Shown here one piece after another: positions 8,578 to 17,545 of a stretch of DNA of 64,000 nt (within the stretch, counting starts at the first letter, position 1; every line of letters starts with the position of its first letter). The stretch comes from Nitrospirillum sp034653355. GTDB lineage: Bacteria > Pseudomonadota > Alphaproteobacteria > Azospirillales > Azospirillaceae. Location of the stretch: the NCBI RefSeq assembly GCF_034653355.1, contig NZ_JAYEER010000001.1, forward strand, positions 1,178,001-1,242,000, given 5' to 3'. A model generated the notes under the pieces. The model worked only from the letters and a program-made list of their open reading frames with translations. It was not told where the DNA came from and made no database searches. The position numbers and the translations under genes were made by a program.

Positions 8578-9048
8578 GTGAGCCAGCACATCATGAACCG
8601 CTATACTGCCCGAGAGCGCCAAGTCCTGGACCTGACCGGACAAGGCCTGACCAGTTCGCAGATCGCCGCCACGCTGGGCGCCTCGGAACTGACCATCCGC
8701 AAACACCGCTCCAACATCATGCGCAAGGCGGGGCTGACATCGACCGCGCAACTGATCGCCTACGCCCGGGGTACCACCGCTCCGCAGGTGCCGCCGCCAC
8801 CGCTGGCCTGGGACGTCCTGGCGCCGCGCGAGGCGGAGGTGGTTCGCTATGTCGCGGCCGGCCTGACCAGCAAAGAGATTGCCCGCCTCATCGACATCAG
8901 TCCGCGCACCGTCCAGAAGCATCGGGAACGGGCGCGCGAAAAGCTGGGGGTGCACACGCTTCAGGAAATTATTATCCGGGGGCGGTCACATGCCGATTTG
9001 CGATGCGCCAATCAACCCGGGCTGCCTCAGGAATGCAGTTCAATTTGA
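8578..9048 (+). CDS. Tandem LuxR-type HTH protein without sensor domain
   Basis: 156 residues from a GTG at 8578; an ATG at 8593 is an equally possible start. The protein consists of two consecutive GerE/LuxR-type helix-turn-helix units: the first (residues about 8-65) has TARERQVLDL...SSQIAATLGASELTIRKHRSNI, the second (about 80-140) has LAPREAEVVRYV...SKEIARLIDISPRTVQKHRERA. There is no receiver, autoinducer-binding or STAND domain. LuxR HTH units normally bind DNA as dimers, so a covalent pair could bind one palindrome as a monomer; that is inference. It follows a terminator and is separate from the STAND operon. The target is unknown. Confidence 0.75.
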   Translation: MSQHIMNRYTARERQVLDLTGQGLTSSQIAATLGASELTIRKHRSNIMRKAGLTSTAQLIAYARGTTAPQVPPPPLAWDVLAPREAEVVRYVAAGLTSKEIARLIDISPRTVQKHRERAREKLGVHTLQEIIIRGRSHADLRCANQPGLPQECSSI

Positions 9049-9100
9049 GTTGTGACGGTGAAGTATGTCGAAATAGCCCGCGCCGAGATGTAGTCGGTGC

Positions 9101-9138
9101 GATCAAGTGACCCCGCGGATTTCAATAGAATTAGATGG
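9101..9138 (+). repeat. 38-base dispersed repeat, copy A
   Basis: This stretch matches 51154-51191 at 33 of 38 positions in the same orientation; both copies share the core TGACCCCGC followed by GATTTCAA. It lies in the short gap between the tandem HTH gene and the amidase stop. The two copies being intergenic and 42 kb apart suggests the end of a lost insertion element or a small dispersed repeat. Confidence 0.5.
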
Positions 9139-9147
9139 CCGCCGTCC

Positions 9148-10572
9148 TTACGACCCGCGCCCCTGCGAAGAACCTTCCAATAATTCCGACAATTCGCTCC
9201 AGGGGCGCTGGGGCCCTCGTGCGTCCTCGAACCAGCGGGAGACGCGCAGCACGCCCATGTCGTCGAAGCGCCGCCCCACGATCTGCAGGCCGATGGGCAG
9301 ACCCGCCGACGTGTAGCCGCAGTTGATCGAGCTGGCGGGTTGCTCGGTCATGTTGAAGGGCATGGTGAAGCCGATGTGGTCGAAGGGCCGCGCGGGGTCG
9401 TTGTTGGGGCTGGGCAGCTCGGCCGCGAAGGCCGGCATGGGCGCCACGGGTGACAGGATGTAGTCATAGGCTTGGCTGGCCCGTACGCCCTGTTCCCGGA
9501 TGGCCATCAGGCCGCTGAAGCCGCTGTAGACGGTCATCGCGTCATAGGCCGCGGCCGGTTCCACCCAGGCCCGGATATAGGGCAGGATCTTCCGGTAGCG
9601 GTCCTGGGGCAGATCCTTGGTTTCGGCCCAGAAGCGCATGCGGAAGAAATGGTCGAAGCCGTCGAACATCTCCGGTGTGACGAAGGGCGCCATCGGCTCC
9701 ACCACCGCCCCGGCCTGCTCGAACAGGCGGGCCGCCGCCGTCACGGCTTCGGCCACTTCCGGCTCGGTGGGGGAACCGCATCCCGCGTCCAGCATGAGGC
9801 CGAAGCGCAGGCCCCGGACGTCGCCCGCCAGGTTTCGCCATGGCAGGTCGGCGGGCGGCAGGCTCATGAAGTCGCGCGCGTCGGGGCGGGAGATCACCGT
9901 CATCAGCAGTGCCGCGTCGTCCACTGTGCGCGTCATGGGGCCGGCGGAACGGCCCATATAGGGCGGGTCGATGGGAATGCGCCCGTTGTTGGGCTTGAAC
10001 CCGAAGACGCCGCACCAGCCCGCCGGCAGCCGCACCGAGCCGCCGATGTCCGTGCCGACATGCAGGGGGCCGTAACCCGCCGCCGCCGCGGCACCCGCCC
10101 CGGCGCTGGACCCGCCGGGGTTGCGCGACAGGTCCCATGGGTTGCGCGTCAGCGGATGAAAGCTGGAAAGCCCGGAGGAAAGCATGCCGTAATCGGGCAC
10201 GGTGGTCTTGGTGAAGGCGATCGCCCCGGCCTCACGCAGGCGGGCCGTGATGGGCGCGTCCTCCGGTTGGGGGGTGAGCTCCACAGCGGCCGTCCCCATG
10301 GGCTTGGGCACGCCGCGCGTGGCGATCAGCTCCTTGAGCGTCACCGGCAGCCCGTCCAGCGGACCCAGCGCCGCCCCCTTCCGCCACCGCTCCTCCGAAA
10401 GCCGCGCGGCCGCCAGCGCGCCGTCGCCGTCCAGCGCGTAGGTCGCGTGCAGCAGCGGCTCCAGCCTGTCCACCCGGTCGAGAACGGCCTCCATCACCTC
10501 CACCGGGGAAAGCGCGCCCGCGGCGAAGGCATCGGACAGGGCGGTCGCGGTCAGGTCGGCGAGGTTGGTCAT
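9148..10572 (-). CDS. Amidase signature family hydrolase
   Basis: 474 residues, the normal length for the amidase signature family, which hydrolyses amide bonds (GatA-like enzymes, aryl and aliphatic amidases). The Ser-cisSer-Lys triad is visible: Lys80 in VTLKE, the cis-serine at 155 in NPGGSSAGAG and the nucleophile at 179 in TDIGGSVR. The C-terminal LPIGLQIVGRRFDD segment is also typical. There are no gatB/gatC genes nearby, so it is a stand-alone catabolic or detoxifying amidase and not the tRNA amidotransferase. It is divergent from a LysR-type gene that may control it. The substrate is unknown. Confidence 0.85.
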   Translation of the reverse strand: MTNLADLTATALSDAFAAGALSPVEVMEAVLDRVDRLEPLLHATYALDGDGALAAARLSEERWRKGAALGPLDGLPVTLKELIATRGVPKPMGTAAVELTPQPEDAPITARLREAGAIAFTKTTVPDYGMLSSGLSSFHPLTRNPWDLSRNPGGSSAGAGAAAAAGYGPLHVGTDIGGSVRLPAGWCGVFGFKPNNGRIPIDPPYMGRSAGPMTRTVDDAALLMTVISRPDARDFMSLPPADLPWRNLAGDVRGLRFGLMLDAGCGSPTEPEVAEAVTAAARLFEQAGAVVEPMAPFVTPEMFDGFDHFFRMRFWAETKDLPQDRYRKILPYIRAWVEPAAAYDAMTVYSGFSGLMAIREQGVRASQAYDYILSPVAPMPAFAAELPSPNNDPARPFDHIGFTMPFNMTEQPASSINCGYTSAGLPIGLQIVGRRFDDMGVLRVSRWFEDARGPQRPWSELSELLEGSSQGRGS

Positions 10573-10762
10573 CAGGCTGTCTCTTTCAGTTGGCCGGGAG
10601 AAGGTGAGGAACGGGAGGGGGCCTCAACATAGGGTGGGGATGACGAAACTCGGGTCGATCACCGCCCCGCCTGAGGGCCAGCGGCGGCTTTCGACTTGAG
10701 GATAGGATAAAGACCGGGCATATGTGGAAAAATGCGCATTATCGAGAAACTGTTGGGCGAAT

Positions 10763-11649
10763 ATGCCTATGCCGGACTGGGACGACGTGCACTTATTCCT
10801 GGCCGTGGCCCGCAGCGGGCGCTTGGTCGCGGCCGGCAAGGCGGTCGGCGTGGATCATACGACCATCGCCCGCCGGCTCGGCGCGCTGGAGGCGGCGCTG
10901 GACGTGCGGCTGTTCGACCGTTCGCCGCGCGGCGTGACATTGACGGAGGCGGGGCGCCTGCTGCTGCCCCATGCCGAGCGTATGGAAAGCGAGATGGAGG
11001 CGGCGGTGGCGCGTCTGGGGCCCCGGGGGCGGCACCGTCGGGCGTGGTGCGCATCGCCACCCCGGAGGCCTTCGGCATGGCCATCGTGGCCCCGCACGTC
11101 GCGGAGTTCCACCGGCGCTATCCGGATCTGCGGCTGGACCTCGCGCCCGAGCCGCGGCAGGTCAGCCTGGCCAATCATGAGGCCGACATCGCCATCGTGC
11201 TCAACCGCCCGCCCAAGGGGCGCGTTTTTGCGCGGCGGCTGGTGGATTTCCGCCTGTGTCTCTATTCGTCGGCGGACTACCTGGCGGAGCACGGCCCCGT
11301 CGCCAGCCGGGCGGAGCTGCGCCGGCATCCCTTCGTCTGGTACATGGACGAGAAGATCGACGATCCCGAGCTGCTCTACCTCAACGAGGTGATCCCCGAT
11401 GCCCGGCCGGTGTTCCGGTCCACGTCCATTTCCGCGCAGCAGGGGGCGGTGGCCGCGGGGCTGGGGCTGGGGCTGCTGCACGCCTTCGCGGCCGAGGCCG
11501 ATGCGCGCCTGGTGCGGGTGCTGCCGGAGGTGGAGGTGAAGCGCAGCTACTGGCTGGTGTTCCACGTCGACCACCAGCACCAGCCGCGGGTGCGTGCGGT
11601 GGTGGAGTTCCTGGACGAGCTAATCGAACGCTATCGCCCTCAGTTCTGA
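10763..11649 (+). pseudogene. LysR-type regulator with a single frameshift
   Basis: The N-terminal winged helix (DWDDVHLFLAVARSG... TTIARRLGALEAAL... VTLTEAGRLLL) reads in one frame from the ATG at 10763, while the effector-binding half (GVVRIATPEAFGMAIVAP onward to 11649) continues in another. The switch falls in the G/C run at about 11015-11029, where one missing base would restore an ordinary LysR protein of about 295 residues. Everything else is intact, so this is either a recent mutation or an assembly error. It is divergent from the amidase at 9148-10572, the usual arrangement of a LysR gene and its target. Confidence 0.75.
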
Positions 11650-11672
11650 ATTGCCCGCAGTTCCGAATCGTT

Positions 11673-11701
11673 GGCCCCGGCGGTGGTCTGCCGCCGGGGC
11701 C
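11673..11701. terminator. Bidirectional hairpin between convergent genes
   Basis: A perfect 11-base-pair GC-rich inverted repeat (11673-11683 with 11691-11701) with a 7-base loop, placed between the stop of the LysR gene on the plus strand and the stop of the aminotransferase on the minus strand. There is no long T tract. Confidence 0.6.
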
Positions 11702-11718
11702 ATTGGTACTCTGCAGTG

Positions 11719-13080
11719 TCAGGCGACGTCGGCCAGGACCTTGCCGATCTGCTCGAAGATGCGGGCGATCTGCGCCGGCGTGACGATCAGCGGCGGCGAC
11801 AGCGCGATGATGTCGCCCGTCACACGCACCAGGACACCCTCATCGAAGCAGCGGTGGAACACCTCCATCGCCCGCGCGCCGGGGGCGCCGGGGCGGGGGG
11901 CCAACTCAATGCCCGCCATGAGGCCGAAATTGCGCACGTCGATCACATGGGGCGCCCCCCGCAGGGAATGGGCGGCCGTTTCCCAATGGTCTTCCAGCGC
12001 GCGGGCGTGGGCGAACAGACCGTCACGCTCATAGATCTCCAGCGTGGCCAGCGCCGCGGCCGTGGCCACGGGATGGGCCGAGTAGGTATAGCCGTGGAAA
12101 AGCTCGATGCCCGGCTCGGCACTGTTCACGATGGTGTCGTGGACGTCGCGCGAGACGGCGACCGCGCCCATCGGCACGGTGCCGTTGGTGATGCCCTTGG
12201 CCATGTTGAGCAGGTCCGGCGTGACCCCGAACCGTTCGGACGCCGTGGCTGCCCCCACCCGGCCGAAGCCGGTGATGACCTCGTCGAAGATCAGCAGGAT
12301 GCCGTGGGCGCGCGTGATCTCGCGCAGGCGTTCCAGATAGCCGACTGGCGGCACCAGCACGCCGGTGGAACCGGCCACCGGCTCCACGATGACCGCCGCG
12401 ATGGTGTGCGCCCCGTGCAGGGCGATCAGCGCCTCCAGCTCATCGGCCATCGCGGCGCCGCCGGCCGGCTGGCCACGGGTGAAGGCGTCCGCTGGCCGAT
12501 ACGTGTGGGAAAGATGGTCCACCCCCGGCAGCTGCGTCTGGAACCCCTTGCGGTTGCCACCGATGCCGCCCACCGCCATGCCGCCGAAATTGGTGCCGTG
12601 GTACCCGCGCGCGCGGCCGATGAGCCGGTTCCGGCCGCCTTGGCCCCGGGCCAGGTGATAGGCCAGTGCGATCTTGAGCGAGGTGTCGGCGGACTCCGAA
12701 CCGGAATTGGTGAAGAAGATACGGTCCAGCCCGGCCGGCATGATGGCCGACAGCCGGCTGGCCAGCTCGAAGGCCTGCGGGTGGGCCAGCTGGAACGTGG
12801 GGGCGAAATCGAGCGTGGCGGCCTGCCGGGCGATGGCGTCCACGATCTCCGCCCGGGCGTGGCCGGCGTTGACGCACCACAGGCCCGCCGTGCCGTCCAG
12901 GATCTCCGCCCCATCGGGCGTGCGATAGGTCATGCCGCTGGCGCTGGCCAGAAGGCGCGGGTTCTTCTTGAAAAAGCGGTTGTTGGTGAACGGCATCCAG
13001 AAGGAGGACAGGTCGGCCTCGTTGCTCCGCAGCGGCGGGCCGCCGGCGACATCTTCAAGCATTCTCAGAATCCTAGTCAT
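11719..13080 (-). CDS. Class III omega-aminotransferase (beta-alanine:pyruvate type)
   Basis: 453 residues, typical of PLP-dependent class III aminotransferases that move an amino group from an omega-amino acid or amine to pyruvate. Visible signatures are SFWMPFTNNR near the start (usual in the beta-alanine/omega-amino-acid group), TNSGSESADTSLK for phosphate binding, LLIFDEVITGFGR with the cofactor aspartate, and NMAKGITNG with the Schiff-base lysine. The start overlaps the end of the symporter gene by 8 bases, so transporter and transaminase are in one operon: uptake of an amine or amino acid followed by deamination is the likely role. The precise substrate cannot be read from sequence. Confidence 0.85.
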   Translation of the reverse strand: MTRILRMLEDVAGGPPLRSNEADLSSFWMPFTNNRFFKKNPRLLASASGMTYRTPDGAEILDGTAGLWCVNAGHARAEIVDAIARQAATLDFAPTFQLAHPQAFELASRLSAIMPAGLDRIFFTNSGSESADTSLKIALAYHLARGQGGRNRLIGRARGYHGTNFGGMAVGGIGGNRKGFQTQLPGVDHLSHTYRPADAFTRGQPAGGAAMADELEALIALHGAHTIAAVIVEPVAGSTGVLVPPVGYLERLREITRAHGILLIFDEVITGFGRVGAATASERFGVTPDLLNMAKGITNGTVPMGAVAVSRDVHDTIVNSAEPGIELFHGYTYSAHPVATAAALATLEIYERDGLFAHARALEDHWETAAHSLRGAPHVIDVRNFGLMAGIELAPRPGAPGARAMEVFHRCFDEGVLVRVTGDIIALSPPLIVTPAQIARIFEQIGKVLADVA

Positions 13081-14521
13081 GTGAAGGAAGGGAAGGGGCC
13101 GCGCGCAGGCGCGTCAGCAGGGTGGCAGCCTGCCGGCGCGGATGCAGGGCCGCGGCGGTGAGCATGACGGCGGTATTGAGCACCAGCCCCACCAGCCCGG
13201 CGTTGAGGCCGCCCACGTCGACGGCGGCCAGGTAAATCCAGAAGGCGGTGGCGTACCCCGCCGCCATGCCCAGGATCACCGCACTGGCCCTGACGCGCGG
13301 CAGGAACAGCGCGGCGAAGAAGGCGGGCAGCGACTGGGCGATGCCGAAATAGAAGATGTTGTTGAGGGTTACGATAAATTTGCCCGACACCTCGGTGCCG
13401 ATGATGGACAGCAGGATGTAGAGCGCGGTGACGACCTTGGCCCAGCGCCGCTGCCCGGCCTCGTTCAGGCCCGAGACGATGTTGCGGGTAACCAGGGGGC
13501 TGATGGCCAGGCACACGCTGCTGAGCAGCACCAGGCCCGAAAGGGTGATCGTGGCCAGTACCACGCCCACCACCCATTCCGGCAGTAGCGCCTGGGCGGT
13601 GGTGATGAACACGAAGTCCGGCTGCGGCGGTTGCAGGCCATGGAACCGGGCGAAGAAGGCCACGCACATCAGCAGGGGGAAAAGCAGCAGGTACAGCGGC
13701 GAAACCACCTGCGCCCTGCGGATGGCGCCGGGGTCGCGGGCGGAGAACAGGAAGGCCCAGGTCTGCGGGATCATGGCGAAGCCCGCCGCCTGCAGCACCA
13801 TGGTCGACAGGGCGAAGACGAGGCCCTTATGGTCGCCGCCGGCCGGGACGGATGCTGCCAATGCCGCCGCGCCACCGACCTGCCCACCGTCGGCCTGCCC
13901 GCCGTCGATGTGCCAGTGGGCGATGGCCGCGCCGCTGACCAGCAGGATCGCCGACAGCATCAGCACGTCCTTCAGGATGGCGACGAAGGCGGAGGCGCGC
14001 AGCCCGGCGATGACCACGTAGAGGAAGGCCATGCCCCCCGCCAGCGCCAGCAGCACCACCGGCGCCACCGGCAGGCCCAGGGAGGCCAGCACGATCTTCA
14101 GCCCCATGAACTGCGTGGTTCCCACCGGCACCAGCAGCAGGATGGCGGAGCCGGCCATCACCAGTTCCAGGGCGCGGCTGTCGAAATGGCTGCGGAAGAA
14201 ATCGGGGATCGTGGCGGCGCCGTAGAGGACGCCGGCCCGCCAGATGACCGGTCCCACGCAATACAGCACCGGGGCCGCCAGCAGGATGTAGCCGAAGAAC
14301 CAGGTGATGAAGTCGCCGCCCTTGGCATAGACCCCGCCAGGAAAGCCCAGCATGCTGGTCACGCTGTACGTTTCCCCCACCGACAAGAAAAAGAACAGGA
14401 CGGCGCCGAACTGGCCGGAGGCGGTGAAGAACTCCTTCGCACCCTGATGGGCATGCCCGCGCTTGGAAAACAGCGCCAGCAGCAGGGAGGCGGCGATGAT
14501 CGTGACGAAGGCCGGGATCAT
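13073..14521 (-). CDS. Sodium:solute symporter (SSS family)
   Basis: 482 residues from the ATG at 14521, with about a dozen hydrophobic spans and the SSS features GETYSVTSMLGFPGGVYAKGG in the first third and LSGLVLLSSVCLAISPLVTRNI in the last third. The family imports amino acids, amines, organic acids or sugars with Na+. The start overlaps the stop of the upstream small membrane gene (ATGA), and the end overlaps the aminotransferase start, making a three-gene operon. The longer open frame upstream to 14836 is only the DUF3311 gene read in the wrong frame. The substrate is probably an amine or omega-amino acid, from the company it keeps. Confidence 0.85.
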   Translation of the reverse strand: MIPAFVTIIAASLLLALFSKRGHAHQGAKEFFTASGQFGAVLFFFLSVGETYSVTSMLGFPGGVYAKGGDFITWFFGYILLAAPVLYCVGPVIWRAGVLYGAATIPDFFRSHFDSRALELVMAGSAILLLVPVGTTQFMGLKIVLASLGLPVAPVVLLALAGGMAFLYVVIAGLRASAFVAILKDVLMLSAILLVSGAAIAHWHIDGGQADGGQVGGAAALAASVPAGGDHKGLVFALSTMVLQAAGFAMIPQTWAFLFSARDPGAIRRAQVVSPLYLLLFPLLMCVAFFARFHGLQPPQPDFVFITTAQALLPEWVVGVVLATITLSGLVLLSSVCLAISPLVTRNIVSGLNEAGQRRWAKVVTALYILLSIIGTEVSGKFIVTLNNIFYFGIAQSLPAFFAALFLPRVRASAVILGMAAGYATAFWIYLAAVDVGGLNAGLVGLVLNTAVMLTAAALHPRRQAATLLTRLRAAPSLPSHD

Positions 14522-14775
14522 GGCGTTCCCTTCCCCTGGCCCTTCCCCTGGGTGCCGAAAAGACGGTTGCAGGCCAGAAGGCACAGGCTGGTCGCCGGCG
14601 CGCAGGCGAACAGGCACCAGATCGAACCCCGGATGCCCAGGAACGTGACCGAGGCGAAGGGCGCCCACAGCGTCAACCCGAAGAGCAGGGTGACCGGCAG
14701 GCCCAGCGCCAACAACGCCAAACCCGACCGCGGCATGTCCCTGCCCAGCCCGTCCTCTGTCCGTTTTTCCGCCAT
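14518..14775 (-). CDS. DUF3311-like small membrane protein
   Basis: 85 residues from the ATG at 14775, with two hydrophobic helices (LALLALGLPVTLLFGLTLW and a second containing WCLFACAP). Small proteins of this type (DUF3311) are regularly encoded directly upstream of SSS permeases and probably act as an accessory subunit. Here the stop overlaps the symporter start (ATGA), which fits. The frame stays open further upstream, but that part is proline- and arginine-rich and lacks conservation-like features, so I prefer the shorter start. Confidence 0.7.
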   Translation of the reverse strand: MAEKRTEDGLGRDMPRSGLALLALGLPVTLLFGLTLWAPFASVTFLGIRGSIWCLFACAPATSLCLLACNRLFGTQGKGQGKGTP

Positions 14776-15120
14776 GCGGGGCTCCTTCCGGTTTGGTTTG
14801 GGGGCGACCTCCACGCGGGCACCCGCGAAGGGACACCGGCCCATGTTCGAAGGATGCCGTGCCCGCCCGCCGCCGCCTAGCACCTCCTGCGGGACAGGGT
14901 GTCGCGCAAATCGGCCGGCATTGCAGGGGGTTACCGCCGGAGGACGTGCCCCGGAAAATGCGACAGGGTGACCGCCTTAAAGTGCTTTCGCCGGATTGTG
15001 CGTTGCAGCAGCATGAATGCGAACAGGTCGGTACGGCGCATAAACCGCAAGAAAACAGCGGAGCGCCCTGGTTGCGAGAGGGGGAGCCCCCCTATGACCA
15101 TTCATGTTTGGGGATGACAG
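14776..15120. other. Divergent promoter region, no gene seen
   Basis: A 345-base gap between the symporter operon (minus) and a TonB receptor (plus). It must hold both promoters. I see a small GGGGG/CCCCC hairpin near 15080-15092 but no convincing operator or RNA element. Confidence 0.4.
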
Positions 15121-17484
15121 ATGAACAGCCTTGTCCTTGATAAGGGCGCCCATCCCGGGCGCGATGACTTCCGCGGCGGCGCGCCGGGCAAAGGAAGAAG
15201 CGGAGGATTGAACCGGGCGGCGCTGCGCACCGGCACGGCGCTGACGCTGCTGCTGGCCCTGGCGGGCAATGCCGCCCGGGCGGCCGACCAGGCGCCGGCG
15301 GCGGAGCAGGCCGCCGACAAGGGGGCCGGGTTGGAGGAAATCGACGTCCAGACCATCCTGGTGACGGCCAACCGCCGTCTGGAGAACGCCCAGCGGGTAG
15401 GCACCTCGATCGACGTCATGACGGGCGGCGACCTGGTCGACCGCAACGTCCAAAACGTTTACGACCTGCAATACCTGACGCCGTCGCTGCAGGTGACGCC
15501 CCAGTTCGGCAGCGGCCAGCCCGCCTACCAGATCCGCGGCGTGGGCTTCAACGACTATGCCAGCAACAATGCGCCGGCGGTGGGCATCTATGTCGACGAG
15601 GTGGCCTACCCCGTCCCCTTCGCCAGCAGCGGCGCCATGTTCGACGTGTCGCGCGTCGAGGTGCTGCGGGGGCCCCAGGGCACGCTCTACGGCCGCAACA
15701 CCACGGGCGGCGCCATCAACTACATCATGAACAAGCCGACCAAGGAGATGACGGCCGGCGTCGCGGTCCAGTACGGCAGCTTCGACGCTGTCACGTCGGA
15801 TGCCTTCGTCTCCGGCCCGTTGAACAACAAGCTCGCCTTCCGCGTGGCGGGACAGGTGCAGGAAGGGGGCGCCTGGCAGCATAACCGCGACACCGGCGAG
15901 GCGCTGGGCGACGCGGACAGGCAGGCGTTGCGCGCGTTGCTGGATTACGACAGCGGTTCCAACCTGCGTGTGGGCCTGAATTTCCACTGGAGCCGCGATC
16001 GCTCCGACGCGGCGGGCACCTATCTCCTCAGCCCGCTGACGGCGCTCAACGCCAAATATCCCAGCCAGTATCCAGTTTACCCGGCCGATACCGCGCGGGA
16101 CGCCACGGGATGGGGCACGACGCCGCAGTTCGCCTCGGAAATCGGCATATCGCCCACCACCAAGCCCTTCTCCCACATCGACACGGTCGGCACCAGCGTG
16201 CGGGCCGACTGGGACTTCGAGTCCGCCACCCTGACCGACCTGGCCAGCTTCGACCACGCCACGCGGCAGGAATACGACAATTTCGACGGTTCGCCCCGCA
16301 GCACGGGCGACGTCTATTTCGATACCCGCGCCAATGTGGTCGCCAATGAGCTGCGCCTCACCTCGACCGGGGACCAGGACTGGCACTGGGTGACGGGCCT
16401 GTATTACGCCAACCAGGTCCTGCACGACCGCTACGCCACCGGCTATTACGAACTAAACGGCTTCGACCGCAACGTCACCTACGGGCAGACGGTGAACACG
16501 GGCAGCGCCTTCGGCCAGGTGACCTACGACCTGACCGACAAGCTCAGCCTGACCGGCGGCCTGCGCCTGGAATACGAGAAGCGCGAACTGCGCGACTTCG
16601 GCGCCTTTTACGTCAACAACGGCGTCGTCACCAACCCCGGCAACGTCGTGCCCTATCGCGACACCGATTTCCTGGAACCGTCGGGCAAGGCGGAACTCCA
16701 GTACCGCTTCACCGACGACGACATGGCCTACGTCTCGTTCAGCCGGGGCATCAAATCGGGCGGCTTCACCGCCTACAACTCGAACGTCGCCCAGACCTCC
16801 ACCACGCCCTTCAAGCCGGAAACGATCTTTGCCTATGAGATTGGCAACAAGCTAGCGGTGCCGGAATATCACCTGCGCTTCAATATTTCGGCCTTCTATT
16901 ATGATTATCGCGACCAGCAGGTGCAGTCGGCGGTGGTCAACCCGCTGACGGGCCTGGTCGGCTCCATCATCAACGCGCCGAAGTCCCACCTGTACGGTGG
17001 CGAGGCCGACTTCATCTGGGAGCCGATCAAGAACCTGCGCATCAATGAATTGCTGGCCCTGGCCAAGGGCTCGTTCGACGAGTTCTCCACCATCGGCACC
17101 GCGGTGAAGGTGGGCGGGATCTATGTCGGCGTGCCGACCAACCGGGTCGGCGAGACCGAGTTCGCCCCCAAGTTCACCTCGAACGGGTCGGTTTCCTATC
17201 TCTGGAACCTGGGTGATTACGGGCTGACGACGGACATGTCCTATTCAAGCCGCAGCACCTACAATTCCATCTTCGGTTCGCTCTACAACGTGGCCGGCTA
17301 CACGCTGGTCGACGCCAGCGTGACCCTGGCGCCCAAGGACGACCGCTGGAGCCTGAAGCTTTTCGGGAAGAACATCTTCGACAAGCGTTACGACGTGACC
17401 CGCAACTTCTTCGTCGCGGGCAATAACATCGCGCTGGCCGGCAAGCCCGCCACCTGGGGCGTGCGCTTCTCGGTCACCTACTGA
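15121..17484 (+). CDS. TonB-dependent outer-membrane receptor
   Basis: 787 residues. A long basic N-terminal region is followed by a hydrophobic stretch (LTLLLALAG) and an ARA-A cleavage-like site near residue 54, then a plug beginning ILVTANRR, the plug motif VEVLRGPQGTLYGRN, and a beta-barrel ending with aromatic FSVTY. This is the sphingomonad/caulobacter-type receptor that imports bulky plant or aromatic compounds or siderophores using the TonB system. It is divergent from the SSS/aminotransferase operon and convergent with a LysR gene, so it may serve the same substrate as the former. The ATG at 15121 lacks a strong ribosome site. Confidence 0.9.
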   Translation: MNSLVLDKGAHPGRDDFRGGAPGKGRSGGLNRAALRTGTALTLLLALAGNAARAADQAPAAEQAADKGAGLEEIDVQTILVTANRRLENAQRVGTSIDVMTGGDLVDRNVQNVYDLQYLTPSLQVTPQFGSGQPAYQIRGVGFNDYASNNAPAVGIYVDEVAYPVPFASSGAMFDVSRVEVLRGPQGTLYGRNTTGGAINYIMNKPTKEMTAGVAVQYGSFDAVTSDAFVSGPLNNKLAFRVAGQVQEGGAWQHNRDTGEALGDADRQALRALLDYDSGSNLRVGLNFHWSRDRSDAAGTYLLSPLTALNAKYPSQYPVYPADTARDATGWGTTPQFASEIGISPTTKPFSHIDTVGTSVRADWDFESATLTDLASFDHATRQEYDNFDGSPRSTGDVYFDTRANVVANELRLTSTGDQDWHWVTGLYYANQVLHDRYATGYYELNGFDRNVTYGQTVNTGSAFGQVTYDLTDKLSLTGGLRLEYEKRELRDFGAFYVNNGVVTNPGNVVPYRDTDFLEPSGKAELQYRFTDDDMAYVSFSRGIKSGGFTAYNSNVAQTSTTPFKPETIFAYEIGNKLAVPEYHLRFNISAFYYDYRDQQVQSAVVNPLTGLVGSIINAPKSHLYGGEADFIWEPIKNLRINELLALAKGSFDEFSTIGTAVKVGGIYVGVPTNRVGETEFAPKFTSNGSVSYLWNLGDYGLTTDMSYSSRSTYNSIFGSLYNVAGYTLVDASVTLAPKDDRWSLKLFGKNIFDKRYDVTRNFFVAGNNIALAGKPATWGVRFSVTY

Positions 17485-17497
17485 CCGGGGCCGGGGC

Positions 17498-17526
17498 GGG
17501 GGCCGGCGCGTCCGGCCCCCTTCCTT
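17498..17526. terminator. Hairpin terminator after the TonB receptor
   Basis: A 9-base-pair perfect stem (17498-17506 with 17512-17520), loop CGCGT, followed by TTCCTT. It lies between the convergent TonB receptor and LysR genes. Confidence 0.6.
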
Positions 17527-17545
17527 CGTCTCCGGCAAGCCCGCG

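Noticed and set aside
11671..14971. Long plus-strand open frames of 496 and 446 residues
   Set aside because: They lie opposite the aminotransferase and symporter, are rich in His, Gln, Gly and Arg without motifs, and have no ribosome sites.
14977..16425. A 482-residue minus-strand frame
   Set aside because: It is the shadow of the TonB receptor at 15121 and includes the promoter gap; composition is not protein-like.
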